Origin: Nereocystis luetkeana
Lineage: Eukaryota; Sar; Phaeophyceae; Laminariales; Laminariaceae
Assembly (NCBI GenBank): GCA_031213475.1
Contig: JARUPZ010000019.1
Location: 6,411,906 to 6,475,905 of the forward strand
Length of the DNA stretch: 64,000 bases
Direction of reading: 5' to 3'
Shown here: positions 56,201-64,000 of the stretch, in pieces
How the letters are laid out: every line of letters begins with the position of its first letter
Numbering within the stretch: the first letter of the stretch is position 1
The notes under the pieces: generated by a model
Databases searched by the model: none
Told to the model about the DNA's origin: nothing
What the model saw: only the letters and a program-made list of their open reading frames with translations
Position numbers and translations under genes: made by a program

Positions 56201-59200
56201 TACTTTATCGCCGGGACGGGACGGATAATTTACGGTACGGAATGGTAATTTTCAACGGGAGATATTTTATCGGCGGGACGGGACGGTGACGTACAACGGG
56301 ACAGGTTATTTCGACGGGACGGGGCGGTAAGTGATGATGGTCAGGGAATTTGTCGGCGGGACGGGACGACGGGACCATTTTGACGACGGTTCTTTACCGT
56401 CCCGTCCCGCCATTCCCGCCGTTACCGTCGCGTCAAACTACCGTAGTAATACACCTTGAAAAGTTGCCGTCTGTTTTGTGCACACCAGCGGCCAATTGTT
56501 TTTTCCTCATAAGCCTGGCCAGCGCCCGCCACATGTCGCCGCCGTGGGAAGACGGTGACTCTAGGGTGGATCGGAGCCCCTAATGAGCGCACTCCGTTCA
56601 GAAGTCATGACGCAGTCGTTGGTTTCGTCGATCGATGTCTGTCGAGGACTCGGAATCTCACCGCTTAGAACGAAACATCCGCCTGAGTTTCCTCAAGCCT
56701 TTTAGAACCGCAATCCCGTTTTGGCGACAAACCACTCAAATTTCTTCAAGTAGTTTGTCCCCAAAACAAGACTGCGGTTCTAAAGGGGTTAAGCCGATAT
56801 TGGCTCAACATCGGCCCCAGAATTGCTTTCTTCGGGGTTTTCCAAAAGTTTGGAAACTTCCATTTTAAGAATCATGCTCATAGCAAGCTGTACCTGCAAA
56901 ATTCTGGCGGGTATCTTTGGAATTCAAACTCTTTATCGAAACTTTGCGTTTCGATTGGCATAGGTCTTAACTTGCAACGTACTTATTGTATACTTGCAGT
57001 GTTCTGTACCGGCTGTGTTCTGTACCGAATCGACGAAAAAAAACAGAAAAACGCGAAGATGGGGTTCTTTCTTACTACCGGTACTATACGAACAGCGCAG
57101 TACTATACGTACCAGTGCATGACAGGAAAAAAAAAAAACTCCAGCTGAACCCCACGCTTGTATGTTAAGCAATCATGCAGAGCAGCAGAAGTACGACGGA
57201 CCATGTAAGCCGTCAAGGCAAGGCAAGGAAGGAAGGGGGCAAACCATTCCGATTCGGCGACGAAGCAAGATGAAGAGCGCTGATGGAGCAGGGAAAAGGG
57301 CGCAAAATAAATAAAGCAGCACTCGCAGCACCGTTATTCATCGGTCCGGGAAACGGAGAATTTGATCCCACCGATTTTTATTTCGCAGGGTTCTTCTGTC
57401 CTATTAATTCGTCTCCCCGATTTCAGAAAATAAATAAGTACGTACAGAAGGGAGGTAGACTTGGTGCATGGGTTTCCTTTTGTTTCCGAGGTTTTCTTCT
57501 CTCGGGAAAGTTATGAGTGATCCATGTTGAAGATCATGCTGCACATTGTCGGATGGCAAGAAAAACAATAATTACGTACAGTAAGTATGTCTCTACAAGG
57601 CGCTTCGCTCCGCGGGCGGCCTACACCGCCCGCTATGCTCGCCCAGTAAGGAAAAGTACATCAAATTATTACTATGCGAAGCGGACAGAGGTCTATGATT
57701 ACGTATATAGTTTTTATAATTATGATCGTAGTTGCGAACTGGCGACTTGGTAATGCCAAGAGTCCCGCCGCACTGCTTCAGGAGAAAACAGCTCGGACGC
57801 CACACACGCTTCGCATCTCTGGGCGCATCGCTGGCGGTTGTCGCACGTACGTGCATACCCCAGGTAGGGTACTTAATTTATTCTTGTGATATGCTGCATG
57901 TACGAAAAAAGAGAAAGCACAGCACGGCACAGCGGCCAGAGGCACAGCAGCACCGCAAAAACAATGTAAAATGATACCAGGTACCAGGGTACCGAAAATT
58001 CGGGAAGAAAAAAAAATCCCCGTCTCTCTCCTGAAATAATTTCTGCCTGATTGGAACACCTTGCCTTGCACCGGTTAATAAAGGAAAAAAATGAACAGCA
58101 GAGCCTCTCTCTCAGCCTCGTACGCCGCCCGCCCCTCTCGCGACCACGTCGCCACCGATTCGGTCCGGGTAAAGCTTTCCTCACTCTCTGCCACAGTCAG
58201 CCCCGTCGCCCGCCTCGCGTGAAGCCAGGTGCTCACCGTGGCCGTCGTTCACCTCAGACTGGGAATTCCCTATTTCAAGTTTCAGCGTGGTTGCTAAAGT
58301 AAGCACCGCTTGAAAGTTATCTTGCAATTTCGAACGACCCTAATATATCGTACATAGTCTTATCCAAAATCACAAATTGATGCCAGGCAGAGCCCGTTCA
58401 TGCATCCCTCGTGTCTCGAGGCACACGCGACGCCTAGGCACGAAAGCGACGACCGCGCTCCTTGCAACCCCCCCCTCTACCCGTCAGCACCTGCTGACAC
58501 TCGCGACGGCGCTGGGCTCTCCCGCCGTGCCGTGCTCGGAGTACACGCACGCACATGAAACGAAAGAAGAAAAAAGGAAGAAAGGACCGAGAGAGAGTGC
58601 CAGGAGAAATGGAGAAAACAAACCGCTGGAAAGCTCCGGCAAGTAATAAAAGGAGGAGGTTTGGAAGTGGGAGCTCTGAGAGGCCAGGGATGTACCAACC
58701 GAGCACGCTAAGATATTTATATCTAAGTAAGTGATTCTATAAGTATATAAGTATAAAGGATGCAAGGCGACTTTATATTTGTACTCGGAAAACCTCCCTC
58801 CCTATCTTTTCCTTTTTATTGTCCTGCCGACCCCCTGCTCTTTTTGCGACGAATGCTTATTTTTTGTACCTGGTACCTATTAATACGTACTATTAATAAT
58901 ACTACACTGTGTACCTCTACCTGTACCTGGAAATTATGCGCAAGTGAAAGGAGTTGCCCGAAACACTGATATGGAAGACGAAGCGTACCGACAACGCCGT
59001 ACGGCCGTTATACAATATACCGTACTCGCACCACGTACTGGAATACCTGTATAAATTATTAGTATTTTACCCTCGAGTTATTTTTTTTCTCGTCCATTTT
59101 ACTGCTGCTCTACAATACCAGTACGTACATACGAGCCGTTGGCTCTCGTACCCAAAACTCCTTGCCTTTTCTCTCGTACACAGCAGTGCTCTGCGGAAGC

Positions 59201-61215
59201 GGAAGCAAAAACTGTCAGCAATTGCCGACGGGGGCCGCTGCCAGCTGTCAGCACAGACAAGTATACTCGTGAAGTGGTGATGTGTATGTATCACCACTGC
59301 TGCAGCAGTATTAATAGAGCAGTTTATATACCAGGTACATGATATCATACATCAACCATTGCATCGAAGCTGGGCCAAGTCGTAAGCCGTATCTGATATA
59401 CAAATGACAAATTACGAGTGATACCAGCTTGTTCAACTGACTGCTGCTTCCTGTACATAGTAGTTTGCGTTTGCGTCTTGTTCACGGTACACATGAACCA
59501 CGGGTACGAGACACCTCAGAGCATCTGGCGGTTTTTGCCGACAGCGAAATTAGTTGCACGTTGTTGACCTGACGTTGATGGCTGTCGTTGTGCTTGGTTC
59601 ATCATGGAGACATCTGGAAACCCGCGAGCTCGTGGACGTACCTCCTGTTGTAGCTCCACTGCTGTACTGTACTGCTGTGCTGCTGTACTGAGTTGAGTGG
59701 TACTGTTATACTCGTGCTACATGCGCGTGATTGCCGAGAGATAGATGCACGCGCCAGCCTCCTCCTACACATGATACGAGATGGCGCGTTGATCCCTGCC
59801 GTGTGAGAACGTACTACAGTAAAAGGAAAAACAAAACACGCGTTTTATGACAGCATGACCGCGTGCACGACAACATGTACCACGATGACCTATTAATACC
59901 ATACATTAGCGTTTACTGCTGTGTATCTGTCGTTGTCTGTGGGTGGGTGCTACAGCAGCAGCAGTAGCTACGAGTATCAGGTACCAGGTATATAGAGTTC
60001 TACCGCTGCTGCCTACCAGGTATGTTTGCTATCTCGAATTGCTGTACAATGTACGAATATATATATATATATATGTCACTCGTAGATGTACACAGCAGTT
60101 TGTTTCGGTCGCACCTCTGCTCCAAGATAGCTGACGATGTTGCGGTGCGAAAGCTGTCGCATGAGCTCGATCTCCTTGTAGAGCGTCTCCGCCGCGTCCG
60201 CATCGGCCAGCGGCAGCATCTTCACCGCGATCAGGTCACCGCTCTCCTCATTCAGCCCGATGTGTACCTTCCCAAACGACCCCTTGCCGATCTCGTGCCC
60301 TAACTTCCACCGCCCCGTTTTGATGGGCGCGCGCCGCGGGGACGTCGCCCGCCCCCGGGGGTTCGGGGATCCCAGCTGCAAACCACCCACCAAGTATGTT
60401 CTCCTCTGGCTTCTCGGGCTCAGCGAGCTCAGCGGGCTCGGCGGGCCCCTCGAGTTAACGAGCATGTTAAGCCTAGGAACCCCATCACCGCCATGCCCGT
60501 GCGCTGCTGGCCTATTTATTCCGTCAGGGGATGGGGCGGAATCGCTGAGAGGGAAAGGGGGGGAACTCGGTCCGCTGTCCATGTTGTAATCGTCGAAGTC
60601 GCCGTTGCTGCGGTGTGAGTCATCGTCACTCGCGACTCCAGCTTGTTCCCGCGACGGCATACTCCTTGTCCGCCTCAAGCGGTTGATCATCGTCGTCAGC
60701 CGGTTTGTCATGCTTTTTGTCAGCGTGTCTCCTCCCCACTCTCCCACGTCTGCCTGACGTCGTTTGGTCTGACCGCCGCCCCCACTGCTGCTGTTGCCGT
60801 TGTCGCCCTTCGCTGCTGCAGCTCTGCGGTGTGGGATTCCCGCGATCGCTGATTCTCGTGGAGCTGGGAGTGTTGGTGACAACAACGTCATAGGCCCTGC
60901 TCTAGATAGGCTGCCCTCCAACTCCGTCTCCTGGCTCCTCTGTAGGTTGGACATGGCAAGAAGGTACCACGACAGGGCATGCAAGGCGCCTCGGGTGTAG
61001 TCCGAGGCGCACAGCCTTGCCAGATCCTTTTCGACCGTGTGCTGGACGGGATCTCGAACGTGAGCGTAGATGGCCGCGGTGGACTTATCGATCGTGTCCG
61101 GGGACAGCTGGAAATTTCGTAGCACCTCGTGCAGGGCGAAGTCAGTCATGAGTGGCACTTCAGCTTCAGCTGCTGTGGGTTCACTGCTGGCACGTAGAGA
61201 GGCTGCGGCACCCAT
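42856..61215 (-). CDS. STE11/MEKK-type MAP kinase kinase kinase
   Basis: Join in transcript order: 61215-60115, 49853-49614, 47580-47470, 44220-42856; all three introns are phase 0. The predicted protein is about 938 residues. MAPKKKs phosphorylate MAP kinase kinases in signalling cascades. The N-terminal 300 residues are Ser/Pro/Gly-rich with no recognised domain. The kinase domain runs from about 305 to 562: glycine loop GKGSFGKVHIGL (about 311), Lys332 in AVKML, the alpha-C region ETLYKEIELMRQL, HRDIKGSN (Asp424), DFG (Asp442), and GSPLFMAPE (about 468-473). The SHRNIVSYLGAE and GASK patterns place it in the STE11/MEKK group. The motif after beta 5 is LPGS rather than the usual PGGS. The C-terminal tail of about 375 residues is low complexity with a poly-Gly run. 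The stop at 42856 lies in a GGT/GAT repeat, so the true C-terminus may differ. Introns are 10261, 2033 and 3249 bp and full of repeats. Head to head with the E2 gene. Confidence 0.9.
44754..44975. mobile_element. Composite MITE, second copy
   Basis: Outer ends GTTACGGGGGACCACAG (44754) and GGTCCCCCCCGTAA (44975). The inner element at 44792-44900 has TATTACGGGGG ends. Same layout as 5435-5675. In MAPKKK intron 3. Confidence 0.8.
45008..45053. repeat. Interstitial telomere-like CCCTAA tract
   Basis: CCCTAACCCTAACCCCAACC continuing as CCTAACCCTATCCCTTACCC. About seven degenerate units of the TTAGGG type, inside a kinase intron and next to a TACCAGGTA motif. Confidence 0.8.
46554..46661. mobile_element. 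MITE-like element, TATTACGGGGG family, short form
   Basis: 108 bp with near-perfect inverted repeats; the right end reads GGTCCCCCGTACTA. In MAPKKK intron 3. Confidence 0.85.
47296..47415 (-). repeat. Poly-G-anchored dispersed repeat, 5' fragment between C runs
   Basis: Minus-orientation fragment: GGTCATACGACTACGGCCAT, then GAGATCGAGTACATCTCTCC, flanked on both sides by C runs. It lies just 3' of MAPKKK exon 3. Confidence 0.75.
47470..47580 (-). CDS. MAPKKK exon 3, activation segment
   Basis: MLDKERSFTSMGDHTRVGSP, then LFMAPEVLLHQEYGPKV, with the donor GTG|GTGAGC. It holds the activation-loop Ser/Thr residues and the APE motif. Confidence 0.9.
47964..48056 (+). repeat. Poly-G-anchored dispersed repeat, fragment
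   Basis: GGGCATACTCGATATCATGC to CAATGCCGGGACGGGGGGG. It has lost both the leading G run and the 3' half. In MAPKKK intron 2. Confidence 0.7.
48530..48770. repeat. Tandem cluster of CAGTCCCG-family half elements
   Basis: Three units of about 80-90 bp, each with CCCGTTGTGGCGACGAAACA-like sequence, ACTTGAAATTAGAG and TTTAGGCCTTAAGG. They resemble one arm of the foldback element, in direct repeat. Confidence 0.6.
49446..49556. mobile_element. MITE-like element, TATTACGGGGG family, short form
   Basis: 111 bp with near-perfect inverted repeats, 58 bp beyond the 3' end of MAPKKK exon 2. Confidence 0.88.
49614..49853 (-). CDS. MAPKKK exon 2, catalytic loop
   Basis: VNDRDQTISIFQEWLPGS opens the exon after TATGTCAG. 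HRDIKGSNILID and KLCDFGASK follow, with the donor AAG|GTAAGT. Eighty codons, 10.3 kb from exon 1. Confidence 0.92.
51545..51700 (-). mobile_element. Diverged LINE-related 3' end
   Basis: GTCTTCACATTTAACCGTTC, CACCCACTGTCCGTCCTGAT and TATGTGGTCACAAG match the LINE 3' end in order, at clearly lower identity than copies A to D. An older relative. Confidence 0.65.
53600..53655. repeat. 11-bp tandem repeat GGTGCCAAGGG
   Basis: About six units of GCCAAGGGTGCCAAGGGT, the last two changed to GCCAAGGCT. The minus-strand Leu/Gly/Thr frame is an artefact. Confidence 0.9.
53955..54550 (+). mobile_element. Diverged 5'-truncated LINE relative
   Basis: Begins TGACGAAAGTAGGAAGGAGA as in the LINE C-terminal region (15493), passes through a pyrimidine-rich 3' untranslated region and ends with GTGACCACC, GGACGGACACTGGGTGTACT and TATGTGAAGACAGCACA. 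The tail is not a clean (CA)n run. Confidence 0.65.
55020..56420. repeat. GGGACGGGACGG-rich degenerate repeat zone
   Basis: GGGACGGGACGG recurs dozens of times with TAATTT and CAACGGGAG spacers, interrupted by the dispersed repeat at 55568-55815. Near 56398 the orientation flips (ACCGTCCCGTCCCGCC), giving inverted symmetry. No credible coding frame. Confidence 0.75.
55568..55815 (+). repeat. Dispersed GGTGGTTGTGGAGG repeat, copy 2
   Basis: Matches 17119-17290 in block order, with an internal duplication of GGCGCATCCATGGCG-like sequence and an extra GTGGTGGCGTGGTGGCCAGC stretch. Confidence 0.6.
56701..56784. repeat. Foldback element, CAGTCCCG family, best copy
   Basis: TTTAGAACCGCAATCCCGTT and AAGACTGCGGTTCTAAA form the ends of arms of about 34 bp around CAAATTTCTTCAA. 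This shows the family's full inverted-repeat structure and its TTTAGAAC ends. Confidence 0.8.
60115..61215 (-). CDS. MAPKKK exon 1
   Basis: Starts MGAAASLRASSEPTAAEAEV and ends at SYLGAE, donor GCAGAG|GTGCGA. It includes the glycine loop, the catalytic Lys and the alpha-C helix. The start ATG is the first in the open frame. Upstream sequence is CTGC-rich. Confidence 0.88.
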
Positions 61216-62066
61216 TACTGGGAAGGCAGCATGCAGCAGCAGCGGACAAAAGAAGGCTTCCTTCCTTTCCTTCCAAGCTTTTCTCTTGTTTCCTCGGGGA
61301 CTCTGGGACCCGCAAATGCTGGTGGAAAGAAAAACAATGCGTAGATGCGTCGATGCATCGATCCTCCGATGATCGTCGGAAAAAATCTAAGAACATTTTT
61401 TTGAAACCAAAAAACCGTTACTTGTGCCGTTTGGCAATACCGATTCAAAAAAAAAAAGTCATTTTTTTTTTCCAAGTATTTTTTTTCGTTTGCAGTGCAG
61501 TCTGTCACACGCCACACCTATTCTCACCTAGGCGACTGCCACAGCCACCCGCAGCCTGAGAGAGCTCCCACCCCCCCAAACCCCTGCTAACCTGGAGCTC
61601 CTCCCTGTTCTCCATCCCTCCACTCGCATCGAGACACGCCGAACACGAGAGACCTTGCTGCGTCACGAGACTTGAACTTTTAATTCTTGTCTTCCGACGA
61701 AAGTGCCCCGTCCTGCCTCGAGGTGGAGTGAGGTACGTGCGTCGCAAGCGAGTAGGTAGCACTGGGTAGGGTGTCCCACTAGAGCCCGGCTCGGCCCATG
61801 GCCAGAGCGGACACTCCCTCCGCAGATTGAGAGCGCGCGCTGGTTTGGGGCAAACGCTCATATGTGCGAGGAGAATTTGCTGAGCTGACGACTTGAACTC
61901 ATCCAGGTTACTGCTTCTGCTGCTGCTGCTGTGAAACCTTTCCGTCTTCTCCCCGCGATTTCGCTCCCTCTCCCTCTCGCTGGTGCCTCAACTTGCAGCC
62001 GAACCGGGACTCGACACGACCGCCGGAGATCTGGAGTACGTCTACCATCGAGCGAACTCGGCCAAG
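61216..62066. promoter_or_regulatory. Shared upstream region of the divergent MAPKKK and E2 genes
   Basis: About 850 bp separate the two start codons on opposite strands. It contains T-rich and A-rich runs (61380-61490) and a GC-rich part nearer the E2 start, but no TATA box or known site that I can name. Both promoters must lie here if neither gene has an upstream non-coding exon. The E2 reading frame stays open for some codons upstream of its ATG; I take this as 5' untranslated sequence. Confidence 0.5.
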
Positions 62067-62116
62067 ATGCTGAGCATGTCCCCCTCCAAGCGGCGGGACA
62101 CGGATATGATGAAGCT
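62067..62116 (+). CDS. E2 exon 1
   Basis: Encodes [16 protein letters not shown] plus two bases of Leu; donor AAGCT|GTGAGT. Confidence 0.85.
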
Positions 62117-64000
62117 GTGAGTGATGCGCGCTGCTGGTGCTGTGTCTGACATACCTACATACTTGACGCTTTTTGGAACGGCGGCACTTGTTGCACTTGG
62201 CTCTGCGATCAATATGATATCAATGGCTTGCTCGGTTCCAGGTGTTCTGAAACAGGCTGTATACCCAGCAGCCCTCGGGCGTGTGCACGCTACGCCGGAC
62301 GAAAGCGAGACCGTGGACACTGTGCAGCCCCCTCTCTCCAGTCCATTGCCCTCAGGCCTCGCAGCGCGAGCCACCCCCGCTGCCGGTTGTTTTCCTTATC
62401 CTCTGTTCGCAGCAGTACTGCTGCTGTGATATGTTTACATATCGAGCTTCTTTTTTCGGTGACGCGGTCGCCTGCTGAATATGATACCACCGCGGCACTC
62501 TGTACGGAAATGTAACAAGCGTTTTGCTATTCAAAATGATACGTAGAAGGCCCTTATATTTTCGGATATAGTGTTACTTGCATATCGTAAGCCGGTCTGT
62601 TCAACTACGAGTTGAGCTTGAGCCACCCCCCCCTTTCCCCCCCGCACGTTGCTACTACTGCTACTGCCGCTGCTGCTGCTGCTGTTGCTGCTGCTGCCGA
62701 GCAGGATGATGAGCGATTTCGAGGTCCACATCCCTGACGAGTCGAGCATGCACGACTTCCTCGTCGCCTTCCCCGGGCCCGAAGACAGTAAGTCGCAACA
62801 AAGTAAAGTACCGTTCGTCCCGAAGACCCAACTGCCATGCGCTGGTCTGAAGCAAGGCTGTCTCTGGTCTCTTGCCAGCAAGCAGGCGGGGCCCTTTTTT
62901 TTGCTCCCTCATTTTTTTCAGTTTTTTTGGTCGAGGGGCCGAACTGATTGATCCAAGGCGCTTTCTCCGGCCAGCGCTGTGGTACATACTTCCCGACCAG
63001 CTCCGCGCCTTGAACACCCTCGGTAGGATCCCGAACTCCTCGCGCCAGCGTGTGTCGTGTTCGTCTCTTGTCTTCCTCCCGTGTGCAACACTTTTTTTCC
63101 GACGCTTCATCAAAAAAGTATGACAAAAATGCGAGCAGAAACAAAATGGCCAAATCGTCACACTTCTCTTTTTCTCGTATGGAATGGATGATCTCATGTA
63201 TGTGTCGAGTACTGGTATATAGTGTGTGACGATAAAAACCAATGCAATGTCCGAGATTCTTCGTACCTGGTACATGAAATACCCCCCCCCCCCCTCCAGA
63301 TGCGCCGGATGGGTCGTGTTATTTCTGTTTATTTATCGAACCCATCTCTGCCAGATACGTACTTGTTCTGTGATACGAAAGACTTCTTGTCCCGTCCCTC
63401 CTCCCCTATTCCCGTGTCACGACCCACGGTATTGGTACGCGCTCGCAGCTCCGTACACGGGAGGTATCTGGAAGGTGCACGTTACGCTGCCGAAGGAGTA
63501 CCCTTTCAAGTCTCCCTCGATCGGGTTTGAGAACCGCATGTTCCACCCGAACGTGGATGAGATGTCGGGCTCCGTTTGCCTGGACGTGATAAACCAGACC
63601 TGGAGCCCAATGTTCGGTGCGTCTTTTTACGTGGTTTTGTTTTTGGTTGCGGCCGATGTTCTTTCGTTGCTGTCGCGTTTTGCTTCTCATGCGTACAGCC
63701 GGAGTTTATTTTACGGGGTCAATCAATGTGAGAGAATAAATAGCACGTCTGCATGCGAATGCAAAAGACAGGAGGAGATAGGTACGTACCTGTAATATTA
63801 ATAGTGTTTGATGTGTGTATGTGTATGAGCATGTGTTGTGCATGCATGTGTGCGTTTCGGGTGAGTGTGACTCTCGTTGTCGTATGTATTGGCAAGCGTT
63901 CTGACCCTCCCTTAGTACCAGGTACCAAGTATCTTGATGGATTCGGGTGCCGTGTTGATGCATGCATGTTATGTGCTCCTCCTTGTTCCGTTCGGAGTCG
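62067..64000 (+). CDS. Ubiquitin-conjugating enzyme E2, UBE2H type, partial
   Basis: Join 62067-62116, 62705-62787, 63449-63616, continuing beyond the window; intron phases 2, 1, 1. It takes ubiquitin from E1 on a catalytic cysteine and passes it on with an E3 ligase. The N-terminus [14 protein letters not shown] followed by [20 protein letters not shown] is typical of UBE2H and plant UBC4/5/6. Exon 3 gives [20 protein letters not shown], the HPN motif ([12 protein letters not shown]) and the active-site Cys in [11 protein letters not shown] (residue 88 counting from the first ATG). Two in-frame ATGs, at 62067 and 62076, could serve; homologues favour the second. About 100 residues are present of the 160-190 usual. 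The rest of the fold and the acidic tail lie past 64000. The frame is intact. Confidence 0.92.
62705..62787 (+). CDS. E2 exon 2
   Basis: Starts after CCGAGCAG, completing Leu, then [20 protein letters not shown] and AFPGPED; donor GACA|GTAAGT. The polypyrimidine region before it is a CTGCTG repeat. Confidence 0.9.
63449..63616 (+). CDS. E2 exon 3 with active-site Cys
   Basis: Starts after GCTCGCAG and ends NQTWSPMF plus one base; donor TTCG|GTGCGT. Carries HPN and the catalytic Cys. Confidence 0.92.

Larger units (their letters stand above)
49854..60114 (-). other. MAPKKK intron 1 (10.3 kb) and its contents
   Basis: No other gene was recognised inside. It contains a G run (49920-49938), two diverged LINE 3'-end relatives (51545-51700 and 53955-54550), a pair of copies of an unnamed repeat (about 51785-51900 and 57440-57570, sharing CTGCACATTGTCGGATGGCAAG-type sequence), an 11-bp tandem repeat (53600-53655), the GGGACGGGAC-rich zone (55020-56420), a foldback element (56701-56784) and ten TACCWGGTA sites. 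Confidence 0.7.

Noticed and set aside
61505..61861. Minus-strand frame of 118 codons between the divergent genes
   Set aside because: Arg/Pro-rich with no domain; it sits in the shared upstream region and has no splice or codon support.

Overview
The window is nuclear DNA from a eukaryote with large introns and many repeats. The best guess is a photosynthetic stramenopile, possibly a brown alga. The reasons are GC-rich exons with GT-AG introns of 0.6 to 10 kb, a carbohydrate-type sulfotransferase, a plant-like UBE2H ubiquitin-conjugating enzyme, and short tracts of CCCTAA-type telomere repeat. The assignment is inference. I see no bacterial operons, rRNA genes or CRISPR arrays, and no convincing functional tRNA gene.

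Four host genes can be assembled from exons with conserved motifs and matching intron phases. (1) A sulfotransferase on the minus strand has five exons between 12719 and 1252; its N-terminus was not found. (2) The splicing factor PRP17/CDC40 is on the plus strand (22722 to 28662, three exons) and is complete, with seven WD repeats. (3) A STE11/MEKK-type MAP kinase kinase kinase is on the minus strand (61215 to 42856, four exons, all introns phase 0, first intron 10.3 kb). (4) A UBE2H-type E2 enzyme is on the plus strand from 62067 and runs off the window end after its third exon. Genes 3 and 4 are head to head, about 850 bp apart.

Much of the rest is mobile or repetitive DNA. From 13.6 to 21.8 kb lie four 5'-truncated copies of one LINE that ends in a (CA)n tail. 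One of these copies sits inside a tRNA-derived SINE and has itself been hit by another copy, giving a three-layer nest. From 34.2 to 39.0 kb lies a decayed Ty3/gypsy element on the minus strand with reverse transcriptase, RNase H, integrase and a C-terminal chromodomain. A second, uninterrupted SINE is at 40.9 to 41.3 kb. The introns and spacers carry at least four small dispersed families: a MITE-like element ending in TATTACGGGGG, a foldback element with CAGTCCCGTTTTGGGG arms, a repeat of about 280 bp anchored on a poly-G run, and a TGATCTA-rich repeat. There are also many tandem arrays.

The most unusual sequence-level signal is the 9-mer TACCWGGTA. I counted at least 23 exact copies by eye, against about 0.5 expected in 64 kb of random sequence. 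All are non-coding, and 13 lie in the introns of the kinase gene.
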